From positions 6,215,501 to 6,279,500 of the forward strand of contig NC_059562.1 in the NCBI RefSeq assembly GCF_905220415.1: a stretch of 64,000 bases of DNA. Direction: 5' to 3'. This document shows, one piece after another, positions 1 to 9,817 of this stretch. The translations under genes were made by a program, and so were the position numbers. Each line of letters starts with the position of its first letter. Within the stretch, counting starts at the first letter, position 1. Under the pieces are notes generated by a model. The model saw only the letters and a program-made list of their open reading frames with translations. It made no database searches and was not told where the DNA came from. The DNA is from Colias croceus (Eukaryota; Arthropoda; Insecta; Lepidoptera; Pieridae).

Positions 1-168
1 TAATGAACATAATTAGAAGAAAAATCGATCTAGTAAATTTTGAGTACATTTTTTTGAAAAAAAAAAAGAAATCGTTCCTTTTTGTAAGATTAGTTTAAAC
101 AAGGATTATTGATCTTATCAAACACCAATATCCATTATATTTATGTGTTTTTTTTTTGTATTTAACAG

Positions 169-295
169 CGGAGGACAGCATAATAAGCGTGGGCGGTGGA
201 TCTCCATGCGCGGGAAATACATCGTCGACGAATTCGTCGCGCGACTCGTCGCCGTGCCGCGACCCGCCTTCGCCGTTCGCTATTGCTAACCATTC
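169..295 (+). CDS. MAST: MAST exon: serine-rich linker before the PDZ domain
   Basis: Acceptor TTTAACAG ends at 168 and the donor GTGAGT starts at 296. The frame reads EDSIISVGGGSPCAGN and then a Ser/Thr/Asp-rich run with SSRDSSPCRDPPSPF. It enters with two bases of a split codon and leaves with two (TC), completed to TCG by the first base at 1425. GC content is much higher than in the flanking introns, as for the other exons of this gene. Confidence 0.85.
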
Positions 296-3200
296 GTGAG
301 TAGATAACGTTAAAGATAATAAAATAAAATCATGAAAAGATTTAAAGTTGTTTCTTATGTTAATCTGGGTAATTTCATCAATATTTTCATATACATATTT
401 TATAAACTAGACGAAAATTAATATCCATTAATTTATTTTCCATCATATCACTGGTGAAATTTATTATTGTTATTTAAAAAAAAAATGAGTATAATATCCA
501 AATAATAAAAAACTTAAATTACTGAATCATGTTTAAAAGTAACAAATAATTGACTCATGAAAAAAAAATGACAACAGAATAGAAGAGGCATTTATAAAGT
601 ACAGGATGTCTCAAAAGAAAGTTTATATTTTGTGGATGAATAAAAAAAAGTAAGCGGTGTATTGAAAAAATGTTTATTAATTATTAAAGTGCGTAATATG
701 GGAATTTATTTCTTAAAAATAATATCGTCCAAATGCAGTCCATTGCGTTCACGGCACTCATTTAATCGAACACTAAAATTATTTATGATAGCTCGGCAGG
801 TAGACATAGTGATGGCTGCCATTTCGTGTTGGATATTTTCTTTTAAATGCACTAGAGAAGTTGGTTTTTTGGCATACACTTTAGATTTAAGATACCCCCA
901 CAAGAAATTATCAAGAAGCGCGGTGTGTCCCTTAAGACACATAAAACTGAAAGGATAGAATAAATTCGATTGCTCAGGCGGGTCACGAGTGGCTGAGTTG
1001 GTTAGGCATCCGCCCCGGAATGGCGCGAAGGATGCGGGTTCAAGTCCCGCCTCGTGATCGAATTTTTTCTATTCTTTATAAATTTATATTAAATGAGTGC
1101 CGTGAACGCAATGGACTGCATTTGGACGATATTATTTTTAAGAAATAAATTCCCATATTACGCACTTTAATAATTAATAAACATTTTTTCAATACACCGC
1201 TTACTTTTTTTTTATACACTTTAATAATTAATAAACATTTTTTCAATACACCGCTTACTTTTTTTTTTATTCATCCACAAAATATAAACTTTCTTTTGAG
1301 ACACCCTGTATTAAATTCCTTAAAGGCCTCTCATAAACTTCTAGCAGGACCGATATTGGACACCAGTAAACGAGAAACGACAAAATTCCTGAAAAATAAA
1401 ATAAAATACCATTTCTTCCTACAGGTTGATACAATCATCAAAACCGCCCATAGTAGTGCGTCGCGGGCCGCGCGGTTTCGGCTTCACGATACACACAGTG
1501 CGTGTGTACTATGGAGACACGGATTATTACACTATGCACCATTTGGTTTCGGTAAGTGATTTATTAGAAAAGTTTCATAAAAATAAAGCATTAGAAAAGG
1601 CGCTGTAAGTTGTTGTGACTTAGCATTAGATTACTATATGGTTTGCATGTTGAGCCGTAAAAAAACTTCCAAAATTTTCAGCACACAATACGAGATGGCA
1701 GATTTAACAAGAACGAAACGAATTAAACTTCAAAAAAAAGTATTGCCATATTTGTTTAACAAGCATCCAAGCAACAAATATTAGTAAAATAAAAAGAATA
1801 TCTGGTAATAATTTGCCTTTTAACGAAAATTACGCTTGTTTTAATCTTGAACTCTCTGACCAAAGATGATATATCGTCCAATGAAAATATATGTTCTGTA
1901 TTATATATTTTTTTAATTTTCAGGCGGTCAGCGAACAAGGTGCAGCCTGGGCGGCGGGTCTGCGAGCCGGTGATCTTATCACTCAACTTAACGGAGAGTC
2001 CGTGCAAGGGTTGCTTCATACACAGGTAAGAAATGTCAATTACAAATTTTTATTTTAGTTAAAATTCACATCAAATTTGTATTTATTCAAGTAACAGGAA
2101 AATTGTTCATCTGCGATAGAGGTTACGCTTATAGTTTGGTAATAAAAAGTCAAAATAATGTTCTTTATTTAATATAAATTATGAAAAATCTATAACATCA
2201 AAATAAGACCCAACTCCAACACAGTTTTGTATTATATAAATTGGTTAATCTATGTTTACTTTTTAGTTTTTAGCCATATTTTGAAATGATCCTTCGAGTC
2301 TTCAGTTAAATGCTTGTATTTAAATTAATGTTTTATTTCCAGGTGTTAAGGTTGCTTTTGGCGGCTCCGCATGCTACACTCCGTGCTACGCCTCTCGATC
2401 AAACTACGATACAGGTACGCTTTTATTCTTTATTTCCCTAATGGAGAACGATTTCTTGGCCTTTATATGTTTAGTAATAATAGGGTATGTAATCGTGTCT
2501 GTCTATATTTAAAAGAATATCTTACAGTTATAAAAACGACTTCAATACATTCAATTTCTTTCTATATTTAAAGTATGTAAACTACTTGTATAAAAACTTT
2601 TCTTGTGGATTGGAAATAAACGGGCTTTTAAATTTATTTTATTAATTAAAAAAAAAACGTGGCGTTTCCCAGGCGGGTGGACGCCGACGTTCGGGCGGTC
2701 GGCGCGCGTCTGCACCACCGCGCCCGCGGCCAAGACGCCGCTGTTCGCTGTTTAGACGCATTTCCACTAAACGAGCTTCGCAGGAGATGCATCAGGTATG
2801 AATAATATTATGATATCATTTTTAAAAAAAGTAAAACATTATATTTGTAGTGTGTAATGTATGTGTGCGACATAGTATATAGTCCTGTTGTTTTTCCGTT
2901 TTAAGACAGTTCAATACAATATTAGTACTACAGCTTACAGTCGGATTGAAGTGTTTTATTTACCACCAACCATTGCATATTGAAAAAAAAACACACACAC
3001 AAAATTACCCAAAAGTATCACATCGAAAAACAAAAACACAAATAAGTAACTAATATTATCGAAAATTCTCTTTTTCTACTTCATTCTCTTCCCTTTGGAT
3101 ACAGGATTGTCCAATAAAACATTTGTCAAAATAATAATTACAGTAATTTATTGAACGCTTTATTTTACTTTCTTCATGTTTCAACAATGTTCTCTTTAAA

Positions 3201-6200
3201 CAACTACTAAATTAAACTAGGTAAGATTAAGAAAAAAAAATTAATACTGGTTTAGAATTTGACCTTTATTTTTGTGAAAGTATAATTTCCAATAAATATA
3301 TTTTAAAAGCCATATTAATTATTATATTCATGATTTCCAGATGGTGTCAGGCGGCAGTAGCGAGAGCTCGTCCCCCGCGCCCGCCGCCGTGCCCGCACTC
3401 ACTGACGCGCCGCTGCACAACGCGGCCACCACGCACTATCAGCGGTCAGTATACACAATACACATCAAGAAAAGAGTGATACGGAGAGAGGGTGAGAGGG
3501 AGAGAGAGAGTGAGAGGGAGAGAGAGTGAGATGGAGAGAGAGTGAGATGGAGAGAGAGTGAGAGAGAACAAGAGGGAGAGAGGGAGAGGAAGAGAGAGGG
3601 AGGGTGGGAAAGAGAGAGGGAGAGAGGGAGAGAGGAATAGAGGGAAGGAGAGAGAGGTGAGAGAGAGGGAGCGAGAGGGAGTAAGAGGGAGAGAGAGTGA
3701 GAGAGAGTGAGAGCGAGAGAGAGTGAGAGCGAGAGAGAGTGAGAGCGAGAGAGAGTGAGAGAGAATGTGAGAGGGAGTGAGAGAGGAAGAGAGAGAAGGA
3801 GAGGGAGGGGAGAGAGAGGGAGAGCGAGGGTGGGAGAGAGGGAGTGAGAGGGAGAGAGAGCAAGAGGGAGAGTAAGAAAGAGGGAGGGTGGGAGAGAGAG
3901 GGAGAGAGAGAATGAGAGAGTGAGAGATAGTGAGAGGGAGAGAGAGAGGGTGAGAGAGGAAGAGAGGGAAGGTGAGAGAGGGGGGAGAGGTGGTGAGAGT
4001 GAGAGGGAGAGAGGGAGAGTGAGAGAGTGAGTGAGAGAGAGTGAGAGGGAGAGAGAGTGAGAAGGAGAGAGAGTGAGAAGGAGAGAGATGAAGAGAGAGG
4101 GAGAGATAGTGAGAGGGAGAGAGAGTGAGAGGGAGAGAGAGAGAGAGATAGTGAGAGGGAGAGGGAGGGTGGGATAGAGAATGTGAGAGAGTGTGAGAGG
4201 GAGAGAGAGGTGAGAGAGGGAGAGAGAGAGAGAGAGATGTTGCGATCGTGTTGAATAGTTTTTTTGTTTGTTTTATAATTTTTTCCTTATCTATTTGTAC
4301 ATTTTAAATGTCTTGAATTCGCAATCACTATATAAGAATAACATACCGTCGATCTGTAACATGTGACGTGTGTCCACGTGCTGTCAATGCCATGCCGTCA
4401 TGCTGTCATGCTGTATGTTTGTAGGCCGTCGTCCCTCCACGGGCTGAAGCACAAGCTGGGCGCGGTGGCCGCACACGCCGGCGCGGGCGGCGAGGTGCGG
4501 CGCGGCTCGCTGCAGCACATGCCGCTGTCGCCGCTCGCGCGCACGCCCTCGCCCTCGCCGCAGCCGCCGCCGCCCGCCTCGCCCACCAGGTGAGAGAGTG
4601 AGAGAGGTGAGAGTGTGTGTCGTGCGGCACTGCGGCAGGTGCAGCCGGTGCGGCAGGTGCAGCCGGTGCGGCAGGTGCAGCCGGCGCGGCAGTTGCGGCA
4701 CTGCGTCACTAGGAGTGTGTGTATGCCATGCGGGCTGCAGCTGCAAACTGGGGGCAGTCGCTGTACACGCAGGCGACGTATGTGGTGATGTAGATTTACA
4801 TAATATAATACGTGCTGCAGCAAACTGCGCGTAGTCGATTTACACGCGGGCGGCACACGTATGTTGGAAAACATGTATAGTGACGTAAATGTACATATAC
4901 AAACTGAGTTGGGGCTGGGCGCAGGAGGCCGTGTGTCGTAGATGTACACGTACGCAATACATCTACATCACACACGGTAAGTCAGGAGGCCGGTTTATAA
5001 TTATAGCAATCGATAGTATCTCCAATAAGGTGCAAATTCTGAAAAAAAAAAAATTGGTAAAAAAGGGTTAAAATAAATCAAACCTTCATTTTTTTATTAA
5101 ACTTGATACAATGTTATATTCATATCTATCTTACGACTTACACTAAAGAATTGAAATAAAAAAATCACCCTCATTGTTCCATGTCTCGAAAGTCACGCAT
5201 CTGTGACTAACATACACAGACCATGCAATAATAATAATTGGATATTATGTATATTTCGTGCAAGTCACTGTCTTTTTCTGACATAACTATCGCAAATCAG
5301 TTTGCCTTAAGTAGCTTTATTTTGTTTTCTTTGTCCATCCGGCAATTCTAAAAAAATTAAAGGATCTTTGACGAAATCGTGATAAAAACCACATTTTAAA
5401 AATTCATTCCAATCAATAAAGATTTATTTGCGATAGTTACGTTAAACTCAACTGTTATGTGGTACCATGTTATGTGTCTGTGAAATGCTGAGGGTATCAA
5501 AATGAATGTTATCTTTGTTTGTATTATTGTCTCATAATGTCTTTAATAATGGTTGGTAAACAGTGGTAGTGGTTCTAAACATCCCTTTGGATAGATTTAC
5601 AAAAGTTATAAGCATTATTCTTTTACTATAACATAAAAAAAATATGTGACAATAAAAAATGTGTTTTTTAAGATGAATTTAAAATCTTTGGATACCGTTT
5701 TGAATTGTTAAAAAAAAAATCATTCAGTAATAGTTCAGTTCAGTTCAGTAAAAGATGTACTACTCTAATCTAACAGAATGAGTAGTTTCAAACCCATTCC
5801 TTCCGTACTGTATTCCTTCTTCTGAAAGAAATGGTTGAATTGTGACGACAGCAGTATGGTCTTAGTTACAAACTTGAAACTATCAAAATAATTAAGAAAC
5901 TTCAGTCAATATAACCACTGTCGACCAATCAAACTAGCACCGCGCACACAAGTAACCAATCACACGTCACACAAAGCCGCGGGTGCGAGGCGCGCAGCCC
6001 GTCGCCGCTGGCCGCGCGCGAGTGCCGCCGCGCCTGGCCGCGCCGCGACCCCGCCTCGCCGCTGCTGAGGCGCGCGCTGTCGCCTGACAGGTATACACCC
6101 GACACAACAAAAGTACACCAAAATTGTTTAACTTAGAAGTAAAGAAAAAATAAAACACTGGTAGACATATATACACGCACACAGACGCTCACGCACGCAG

Positions 6201-9200
6201 AATTGCACGCACACACACGTAGACGCACACGCACACGTAGACGTGTAGATGTACACGCACAAGTAGACATGCACACGAACACGCACACGCACACATGAAT
6301 ATACACGCACGCACGCATATAAACGCACTCAAAAGCACGCACACGCACACGTACACGCACACAAAGTCAAACATTTATTCATTCAATTAGACTCCTTCTA
6401 GAAGCACTTTTGAATCGTCATAACATATTTTTAAATGCTACACATCAGATTAGCCCACAGTGTACGAGTAATAACACAAACTGACTACCGCAACACTTAA
6501 ATCGATTATTCCTTTAGAGTTTAGACAACAAATATATGAGTTGTAGTTTTACATACAAAAAATATTCTACATAGTAAAATATAAACTAAACAATTGAAAA
6601 ATTGCATTGAACATAATTTTATCTGCACTTGTATGTCATTAGCATTATTATCATTTTATGTTTCACTGTTTTGCACTGTCAGTGTGGCACCTTGTTTTTG
6701 CGGTAATTTAGTCTCATACTCACTATACATGTTATTATGCACTGAGTGTGGATTCCATTATTTTGTAGACATTTATTTTATAACATTTTTTCACTCTTCT
6801 TTGATTTTTAGAATGTACCAACATTAATATTATAAATATTATAATTGGATTTAAGTTTTAGATGTGATCACTTAGTAGACACATTGAATCTCACTGATAA
6901 AATATTATATTTTAAGTGTTTAAAGTGTGTGATCAATCGGAAGTCAGTCGTAACACTATAAATATGTCATGTCAATTCAATTTATAACACAGGCTTTATA
7001 TGTCTTGAAGTAGAAAACATCGATTCCTAACGCACTTCCAGTACTTATTTTATATCGTGTCATGTTACTTAGCAAAATGTATTATGATAGGCTTCAATGA
7101 TCATCACTTTTAACACACAAATATTAATTTCTATGTAATTTTATCCGTTCGGTATAGACTACACCCCCGTTCAGCGGAAGCCAAGTGCTCCATATCCCCC
7201 CTCTGCTGCGGGGGTGTGAGCACAAGTGCGGGGGGTACTGTGGGCCCCCCTCGCCGCGGGGGGACCTGGCGTGCCCCCGCCCCCGCGCCCCCCACTCCGC
7301 CCCCCACGGATAAGGGGGATGAGCCGCTGTTGCCAAGGATAGCTGAGGAGAAGGATTCGCCTACTCATCATGCAGCTAGATTGCCTACTAGGTAAGTTTG
7401 AGTGGGGATATTTATTAATTTATTTATTTATTGATCTCTTAATGCTCTTAGAATTTTACAATAAACTTGACCTAGAATACATTTAAACAATCGACGGTCT
7501 TATCACTATCTAGCGATTTCTTCCAGGCATGAATGGATATGTGTGTAATATGAAGATTCCGTGTGTATTTGATGATTTTTTGTATTAGGAAATAGTTATA
7601 ACTAGTCAGATGTAGTAAGGTTAAAATAATATTTTCAATGAAACTAGAGACGTATTGACGTATATCATATTAACTTTTTAACATTTCCTTGTAATTTTTA
7701 ATCATTTGGGAACTTAATTTGTTTTGCGTAGTATATAATATATACCTATACAGTTTATTTAGAAATACCAAATACAATGTGAGAAAAATCTTTTGCAGAA
7801 TAATTATCTTACATTATATTTTACACACATTTTAAACAATTATAAATCAGATAACCATTAAAGTAAACTCAGGATATTGTACAGGACGCCGGCGAAGCAG
7901 TGCACGCCGAGCATCTTCACGTCGTCCCCGAAGGCGAGCGCGGACAAGTCGACGTTCGACGCTAACGCTTCGTTCGCTTCGCTCTCGCTGTCAGACGAGT
8001 CGTTTGTCGATACCAGTGTGGACGCGTCCAATTTGGACACTTCGAGGGAGATGCAAGGTCAGAATCTCTGTCAGAATGCATAAATAGTTATTTTACTTAA
8101 CATTACGTTTTAATTATGAATGTAAACTCCATTGCGAACCTTTCATATTAGTGTAAATGTACGATTTTTGTCTTTGTAAATATCAATCATTAAATTTTGT
8201 AAAAGGTTAACCAATTGTGTGCATGTAAATGTAATAGTGTAAGTTTTTTTTTTGTATAATAATGTCTTTAAAATTCCAGTTACAGACAACAGCCGATCAA
8301 GCACAGATACGAGCATTCCATCGTCTGAAATGAGCAAAAAGCTCACCACGACCCAAGAGTCGACCTCAATACCGGAGATTCAAATAAAAACACGGAAGAA
8401 GTCCGACTCGAGTCTAAAGGACGAAGATTTCAAAACGAAAGAGAAATCTAAATCGAAACAGGAGAAACAAGAGAAGTCTGAACTGAAGAAACAAGACTCG
8501 ATGAAGAAAAGTGAGAAATCGGAGTCGAAAGAACTGAAAAAACAAGACTCGATCAAAAAGATAGAGAAAGTAGACGTGAAACCGGAAAAACCTCAAGAGT
8601 TATCGAAGTCTGATGAAAAGAAATTAGAGAAAATGGAGAGGAGCGGATCTGTGAAGCGAGTGGAGACTAAACAAGAGAAACAGGAGAGAGAGAAAGAGTT
8701 GAAGGAGGCGAAGAAACAAGAGAAGCAAGAGAAAGCGGATAAGAAGCAAGAGAAGATGGAAGCGAAGCGGTCGGAGTCGATGAAGAAGGAAAATCTGAAG
8801 AAGCAGGAGTCGGTTGAGACCATTAAGGTAATTTTTTGGCTATTATATTATTATAACAAGGGATATATTATCAGAATTGATGGTAGAGAATCTGGCTATT
8901 GCTACATTTTAACCGGATTTATCCCCATTATTTCCATATTCGCAGGCACAAACCTGGTTATTGCCAAATTTGACCAGATTTAAATGTGATTCTTAATTTT
9001 AATACGTTTTTACCAGCTTCATATATTTATATGTAACTGACTTCTTTAGACTGGCTATTGCACTTGTATTCCTAAATAATTATCAAGGATTGGTGACATT
9101 AACGTTTAACATAATATTTAAGTGAGTTTTTTAGTATTTTTAACTACATTTATTGCCATTTCAGTCGCCGGACACGGACACGAGCGAGGGCCGTGGTAAG

Positions 9201-9817
9201 AGCGTTGTGAGCAAGTTGCTCGGCGTTATGGGTCGTAAGCGGGACGACGACGAGCACCGCGGACGACGAGCCGACAAACATGCCAAGAAGAAGGTATAGT
9301 ATACATTTTATTATAAATTGAATAAAATCGATCAAAGAAATCAAATTGAATCGAGCAAAGAAGGCCAGTTCCATCGCATCGTGACAATACTGTACATAAT
9401 GATTGAAATAACGTGGCGTGGCGTGGGGTGTCTCTTAAACACATAAATCCGAAAGAGTAAAATAAATTCGATTGCTCTGGCGGGATCACGTATGGCCGAG
9501 AGGTCAAGGCGTCGATCTTTTTCTATTCTTTAAAAATTTATAACTGTGAATTTTTTTATCTGATACAAACAAATATTTCGTTTGTAATAAAATTAGTGTA
9601 AATATCGATGATTTCGAAATATTTTTTAATATTAATTATTATTAAGTAATGTTATCACGTTTCTTTTCAGAATACATCCGCGCCCCAATTTCAGATGCCA
9701 ATACCATCGAAGCCGTGTGACGTATCCACGAGCGATAAGAGTGCGGAAAAGGAGATCGAAGACAAAAAAGCGAAAAAGCGAGGCAGGGCCTCTAGCTCCT
9801 CCTCTGGGGAAAAGTGA
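169..9817 (+). CDS. MAST: MAST-family serine/threonine kinase, C-terminal half (13 exons, 5' end outside window)
   Basis: Microtubule-associated serine/threonine kinase (Drosophila drop out relative), an AGC-type kinase with a C-terminal PDZ domain. Only the part after the kinase domain is here. Exons read by eye: 169-295, 1425-1551, 1924-2025, 2343-2414, 2673-2795, 3341-3444, 4425-4589, 5977(or 5998)-6090, 7158-7391, 7873-8057, 8280-8827, 9165-9293, 9671-9817. All have AG/GT borders and consecutive phases match exactly, giving about 725 residues and a TGA at 9815-9817. Seen: a Ser-rich linker with PCRDPPSP; PDZ; FRRISTKRAS; SLHGLKHKL then MPLSPLARTPSPSPQ, a block characteristic of MAST proteins; LLRRALSPDRLHPRSAEAKC across an exon junction; a Lys/Glu-rich stretch; a basic tail. 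Family assignment rests on recalled MAST sequences. The least certain border is the acceptor of the eighth exon, where two AGs 21 bp apart keep the same frame. Confidence 0.9.
706..942 (-). pseudogene. C-terminal remnant of a mariner/IS630-type DDE transposase
   Basis: A 78-codon minus-strand frame with FLWGYLKSKVY, LVHLKENIQHEMAAI and NECRERNGLHLDDIIFKK, a pattern I know from the C-termini of mariner/IS630-like transposases and their degenerate copies. Only the end remains; catalytic residues are absent. Its last codons lie in the left inverted arm and recur in the right arm. Confidence 0.5.
936..1090 (+). repeat. tRNA-like cassette, copy 1 (complete)
   Basis: A tRNA-shaped core at 983-1057 is flanked by a near-perfect inverted repeat of about 21 bp (AAAGGATAGAATAAATTCGA on the left; TCGAATTTTTTCTATTCTTT on the right). 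The core has a perfect 7-bp acceptor stem (TCACGAG/CTCGTGA), an A-box-like TGGCTGAGTTGG, a perfect T-stem GCGGG/CCCGC and a B box GGTTCAAGTCC. The anticodon region is odd: the best stem leaves loop CCGGAAT without U33. Two more cassettes share the flanks (9430-9545, 41722-41850). Confidence 0.7.
1425..2414 (+). CDS. MAST: MAST PDZ domain (three exons: 1425-1551, 1924-2025, 2343-2414)
   Basis: The three exons together encode a PDZ domain of roughly 95 residues. It begins KPPIVVRRGPRGFGFTIHTV, where GFGF is the carboxylate-binding loop, and continues with YYGDTDYYTMHHLV, a MAST-typical insertion, then GAAWAAGLRAGDLITQLNGE (the alphaA/betaD region common to PDZ folds) and VLRLLLAAPH for the last helix. 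Exon joints are phase 0 at 1551/1924 and 2025/2343. In this family the PDZ recruits partners such as PTEN-type tails; that is family knowledge, not visible here. Confidence 0.9.
2673..4589 (+). CDS. MAST: MAST post-PDZ region (exons 2673-2795, 3341-3444, 4425-4589)
   Basis: The first exon is very Arg-rich and ends with SLFRRISTKRASQEMHQ, resembling the basic phospho-acceptor region after the PDZ in MAST proteins. The second is Ala/Pro-rich and ends with a split Arg codon. The third starts RPSSLHGLKHKLGAVAAHAG and ends MPLSPLARTPSPSPQPPPP, the most family-specific block in the window. The long gap between the second and third exons is filled by a GA-rich tract. Third-exon donor is GTGAGA at 4590. 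Confidence 0.88.
2796..3340. other. MAST intron, nothing seen
   Basis: AT-rich intron; a short ACACACAC run near 2990 only. Confidence 0.5.
3475..4237. repeat. GA-rich (polypurine-biased) tract of about 760 bp
   Basis: Almost uninterrupted GAGAGG/GAGTGAGA units with purines on the + strand and only scattered T and C. It is an imperfect microsatellite, higher-order patterns such as GAGAGGGAGAGAGAGTGA repeat. Lies in the MAST intron between 3444 and 4425, purines on the transcript strand. Reverse-strand open frames here (Ser/Leu/Pro repeats) are artefacts. Confidence 0.95.
4631..4697. repeat. 18-bp minisatellite
   Basis: About three and a half copies of GGTGCAGCCGGTGCGGCA, just inside the intron after exon 4425-4589. 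GC-rich, unlike the rest of the intron. Confidence 0.85.
4698..5976. other. MAST intron, no gene seen
   Basis: Plain AT-rich intron with a short GC-richer part near 4700-4950. GTTCAGTTCAGTTCAG at about 5733 is a small microsatellite. No convincing exon or repeat family. Confidence 0.5.
5977..7391 (+). CDS. MAST: MAST exons 5977-6090 and 7158-7391
   Basis: The 5977-6090 exon encodes PSPLAARECRRAWPRRDPAS followed by PLLRRALSPD; its acceptor may be 5997 rather than 5976 (same frame, seven residues shorter). Donor GTATAC at 6091. The 7158-7391 exon follows acceptor GGTATAG and begins LHPRSAEAKCSISPLCC, then a Gly/Pro-rich low-complexity segment and DEPLLPRIAEEKDSP. Phases agree (split Arg at both junctions). 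The Gly/Pro segment is compositionally extreme (long C and G runs) and probably poorly conserved. Confidence 0.8.
6165..6366. repeat. ACGCAC-type microsatellite
   Basis: Irregular repeats of CACACGCACAC, ACGCACGCA and GTAGACG over about 200 bp in a MAST intron. The reverse-strand frames rich in Cys, Val and Arg here are artefacts of the repeat. Confidence 0.9.
6367..7157. other. MAST intron, no gene seen
   Basis: AT-rich; a short open frame at 6594-6827 is Phe/Cys/Leu-rich and not protein-like. Ends at the acceptor GGTATAG. Confidence 0.5.
7392..7872. other. MAST intron, nothing seen
   Basis: AT-rich; TTTATTTATTTATTGA near 7420 is the only repetitive stretch. No exon-like signal. Confidence 0.5.
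7873..8057 (+). CDS. MAST: MAST exon, Ser/Asp-rich
   Basis: Acceptor CAG ends at 7872 and donor GGTCAG has its GT at 8058. The frame reads ILYRTPAKQCTPSIFTSSPK, then FASLSLSDESFVDTSVDASN. It enters by completing the split Arg codon from 7391 and leaves with one base (G) completed by TT at 8280. The acidic-serine content suggests a phosphorylated linker; no domain seen. Confidence 0.82.
8280..8827 (+). CDS. MAST: MAST exon: 180-residue Lys/Glu-rich charged segment
   Basis: After acceptor ATTCCAG the exon reads VTDNSRSSTDTSIPSSEMSK and then about 150 residues dominated by Lys, Glu, Gln and Ser, with repeated KQEKQEK-, KKQDSMKK- and KKQDSIKK-like units, ending SVETIK before GTAATT. The composition predicts a long charged helix or coiled region. 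The open frame runs on into the intron to a stop near 8983, so the exon end depends on the donor at 8828, which is supported by phase 0 joining to 9165. Confidence 0.85.
9165..9817 (+). CDS. MAST: MAST last two coding exons (9165-9293, 9671-9817) and stop
   Basis: Exon 9165-9293 reads SPDTDTSEGRGKSVVSKLLG and a basic run ending KHAKKK; donor GTATAG. Exon 9671-9817 reads NTSAPQFQMPIPSKPCD and ends KKRGRASSSSGEK then TGA at 9815-9817. Both joins are phase 0. The intron between them (9294-9670) holds a truncated tRNA-like cassette. Confidence 0.85.
9430..9545 (+). repeat. tRNA-like cassette, copy 2 (collapsed core)
   Basis: Same left flank (CACATAAATCCGAAAGAGTA, AATAAATTCGATTGCTCTGG) and right flank (TTTTTCTATTCTTTAAAAAT) as copy 1, but the core is only about 34 bp, GATCACGTATGGCCGAGAGG then TCAAGGCGTCGATC, resembling the 5' half (D arm) of a Leu/Ser-type tRNA. 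No T arm. Lies in the last MAST intron. Confidence 0.6.

Larger units (their letters stand above)
600..1310. mobile_element. Inverted duplication of a mariner-like transposon end
   Basis: About 600-771 and 1094-1310 are inverted copies: GTGTATTGAAAAAATGTTTA and CATTTGGACGATATTATTTT-type segments match in reverse complement, including the outer tips CAGGATGTCTCAAAAG and CTTTTGAGACACCCTGTA. The right arm also has an internal tandem duplication of a 55-bp segment (about 1161-1215 and 1216-1270). Between the arms are a transposase remnant and a tRNA-like cassette. It sits in a MAST intron. Confidence 0.75.

Noticed and set aside
983..1057. Functional tRNA gene
   Set aside because: Acceptor and T arms are perfect, but the anticodon arm does not give a 5-bp stem with U33, and the core lies in a dispersed cassette with two damaged copies; called tRNA-like instead.
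3465..3863. Minus-strand frame rich in Ser/Leu/Pro
   Set aside because: It is the translation of the GA-rich repeat; no start context, conservation or splice logic.
4384..4949. Three overlapping minus-strand frames rich in Arg, Cys, Ala
   Set aside because: They are the antisense of the GC-rich MAST exon 4425-4589 and the adjacent minisatellite.
8143..8349. Minus-strand frame across the start of the MAST charged exon
   Set aside because: Antisense shadow of intron plus exon; the + strand exon is supported by splicing phase.
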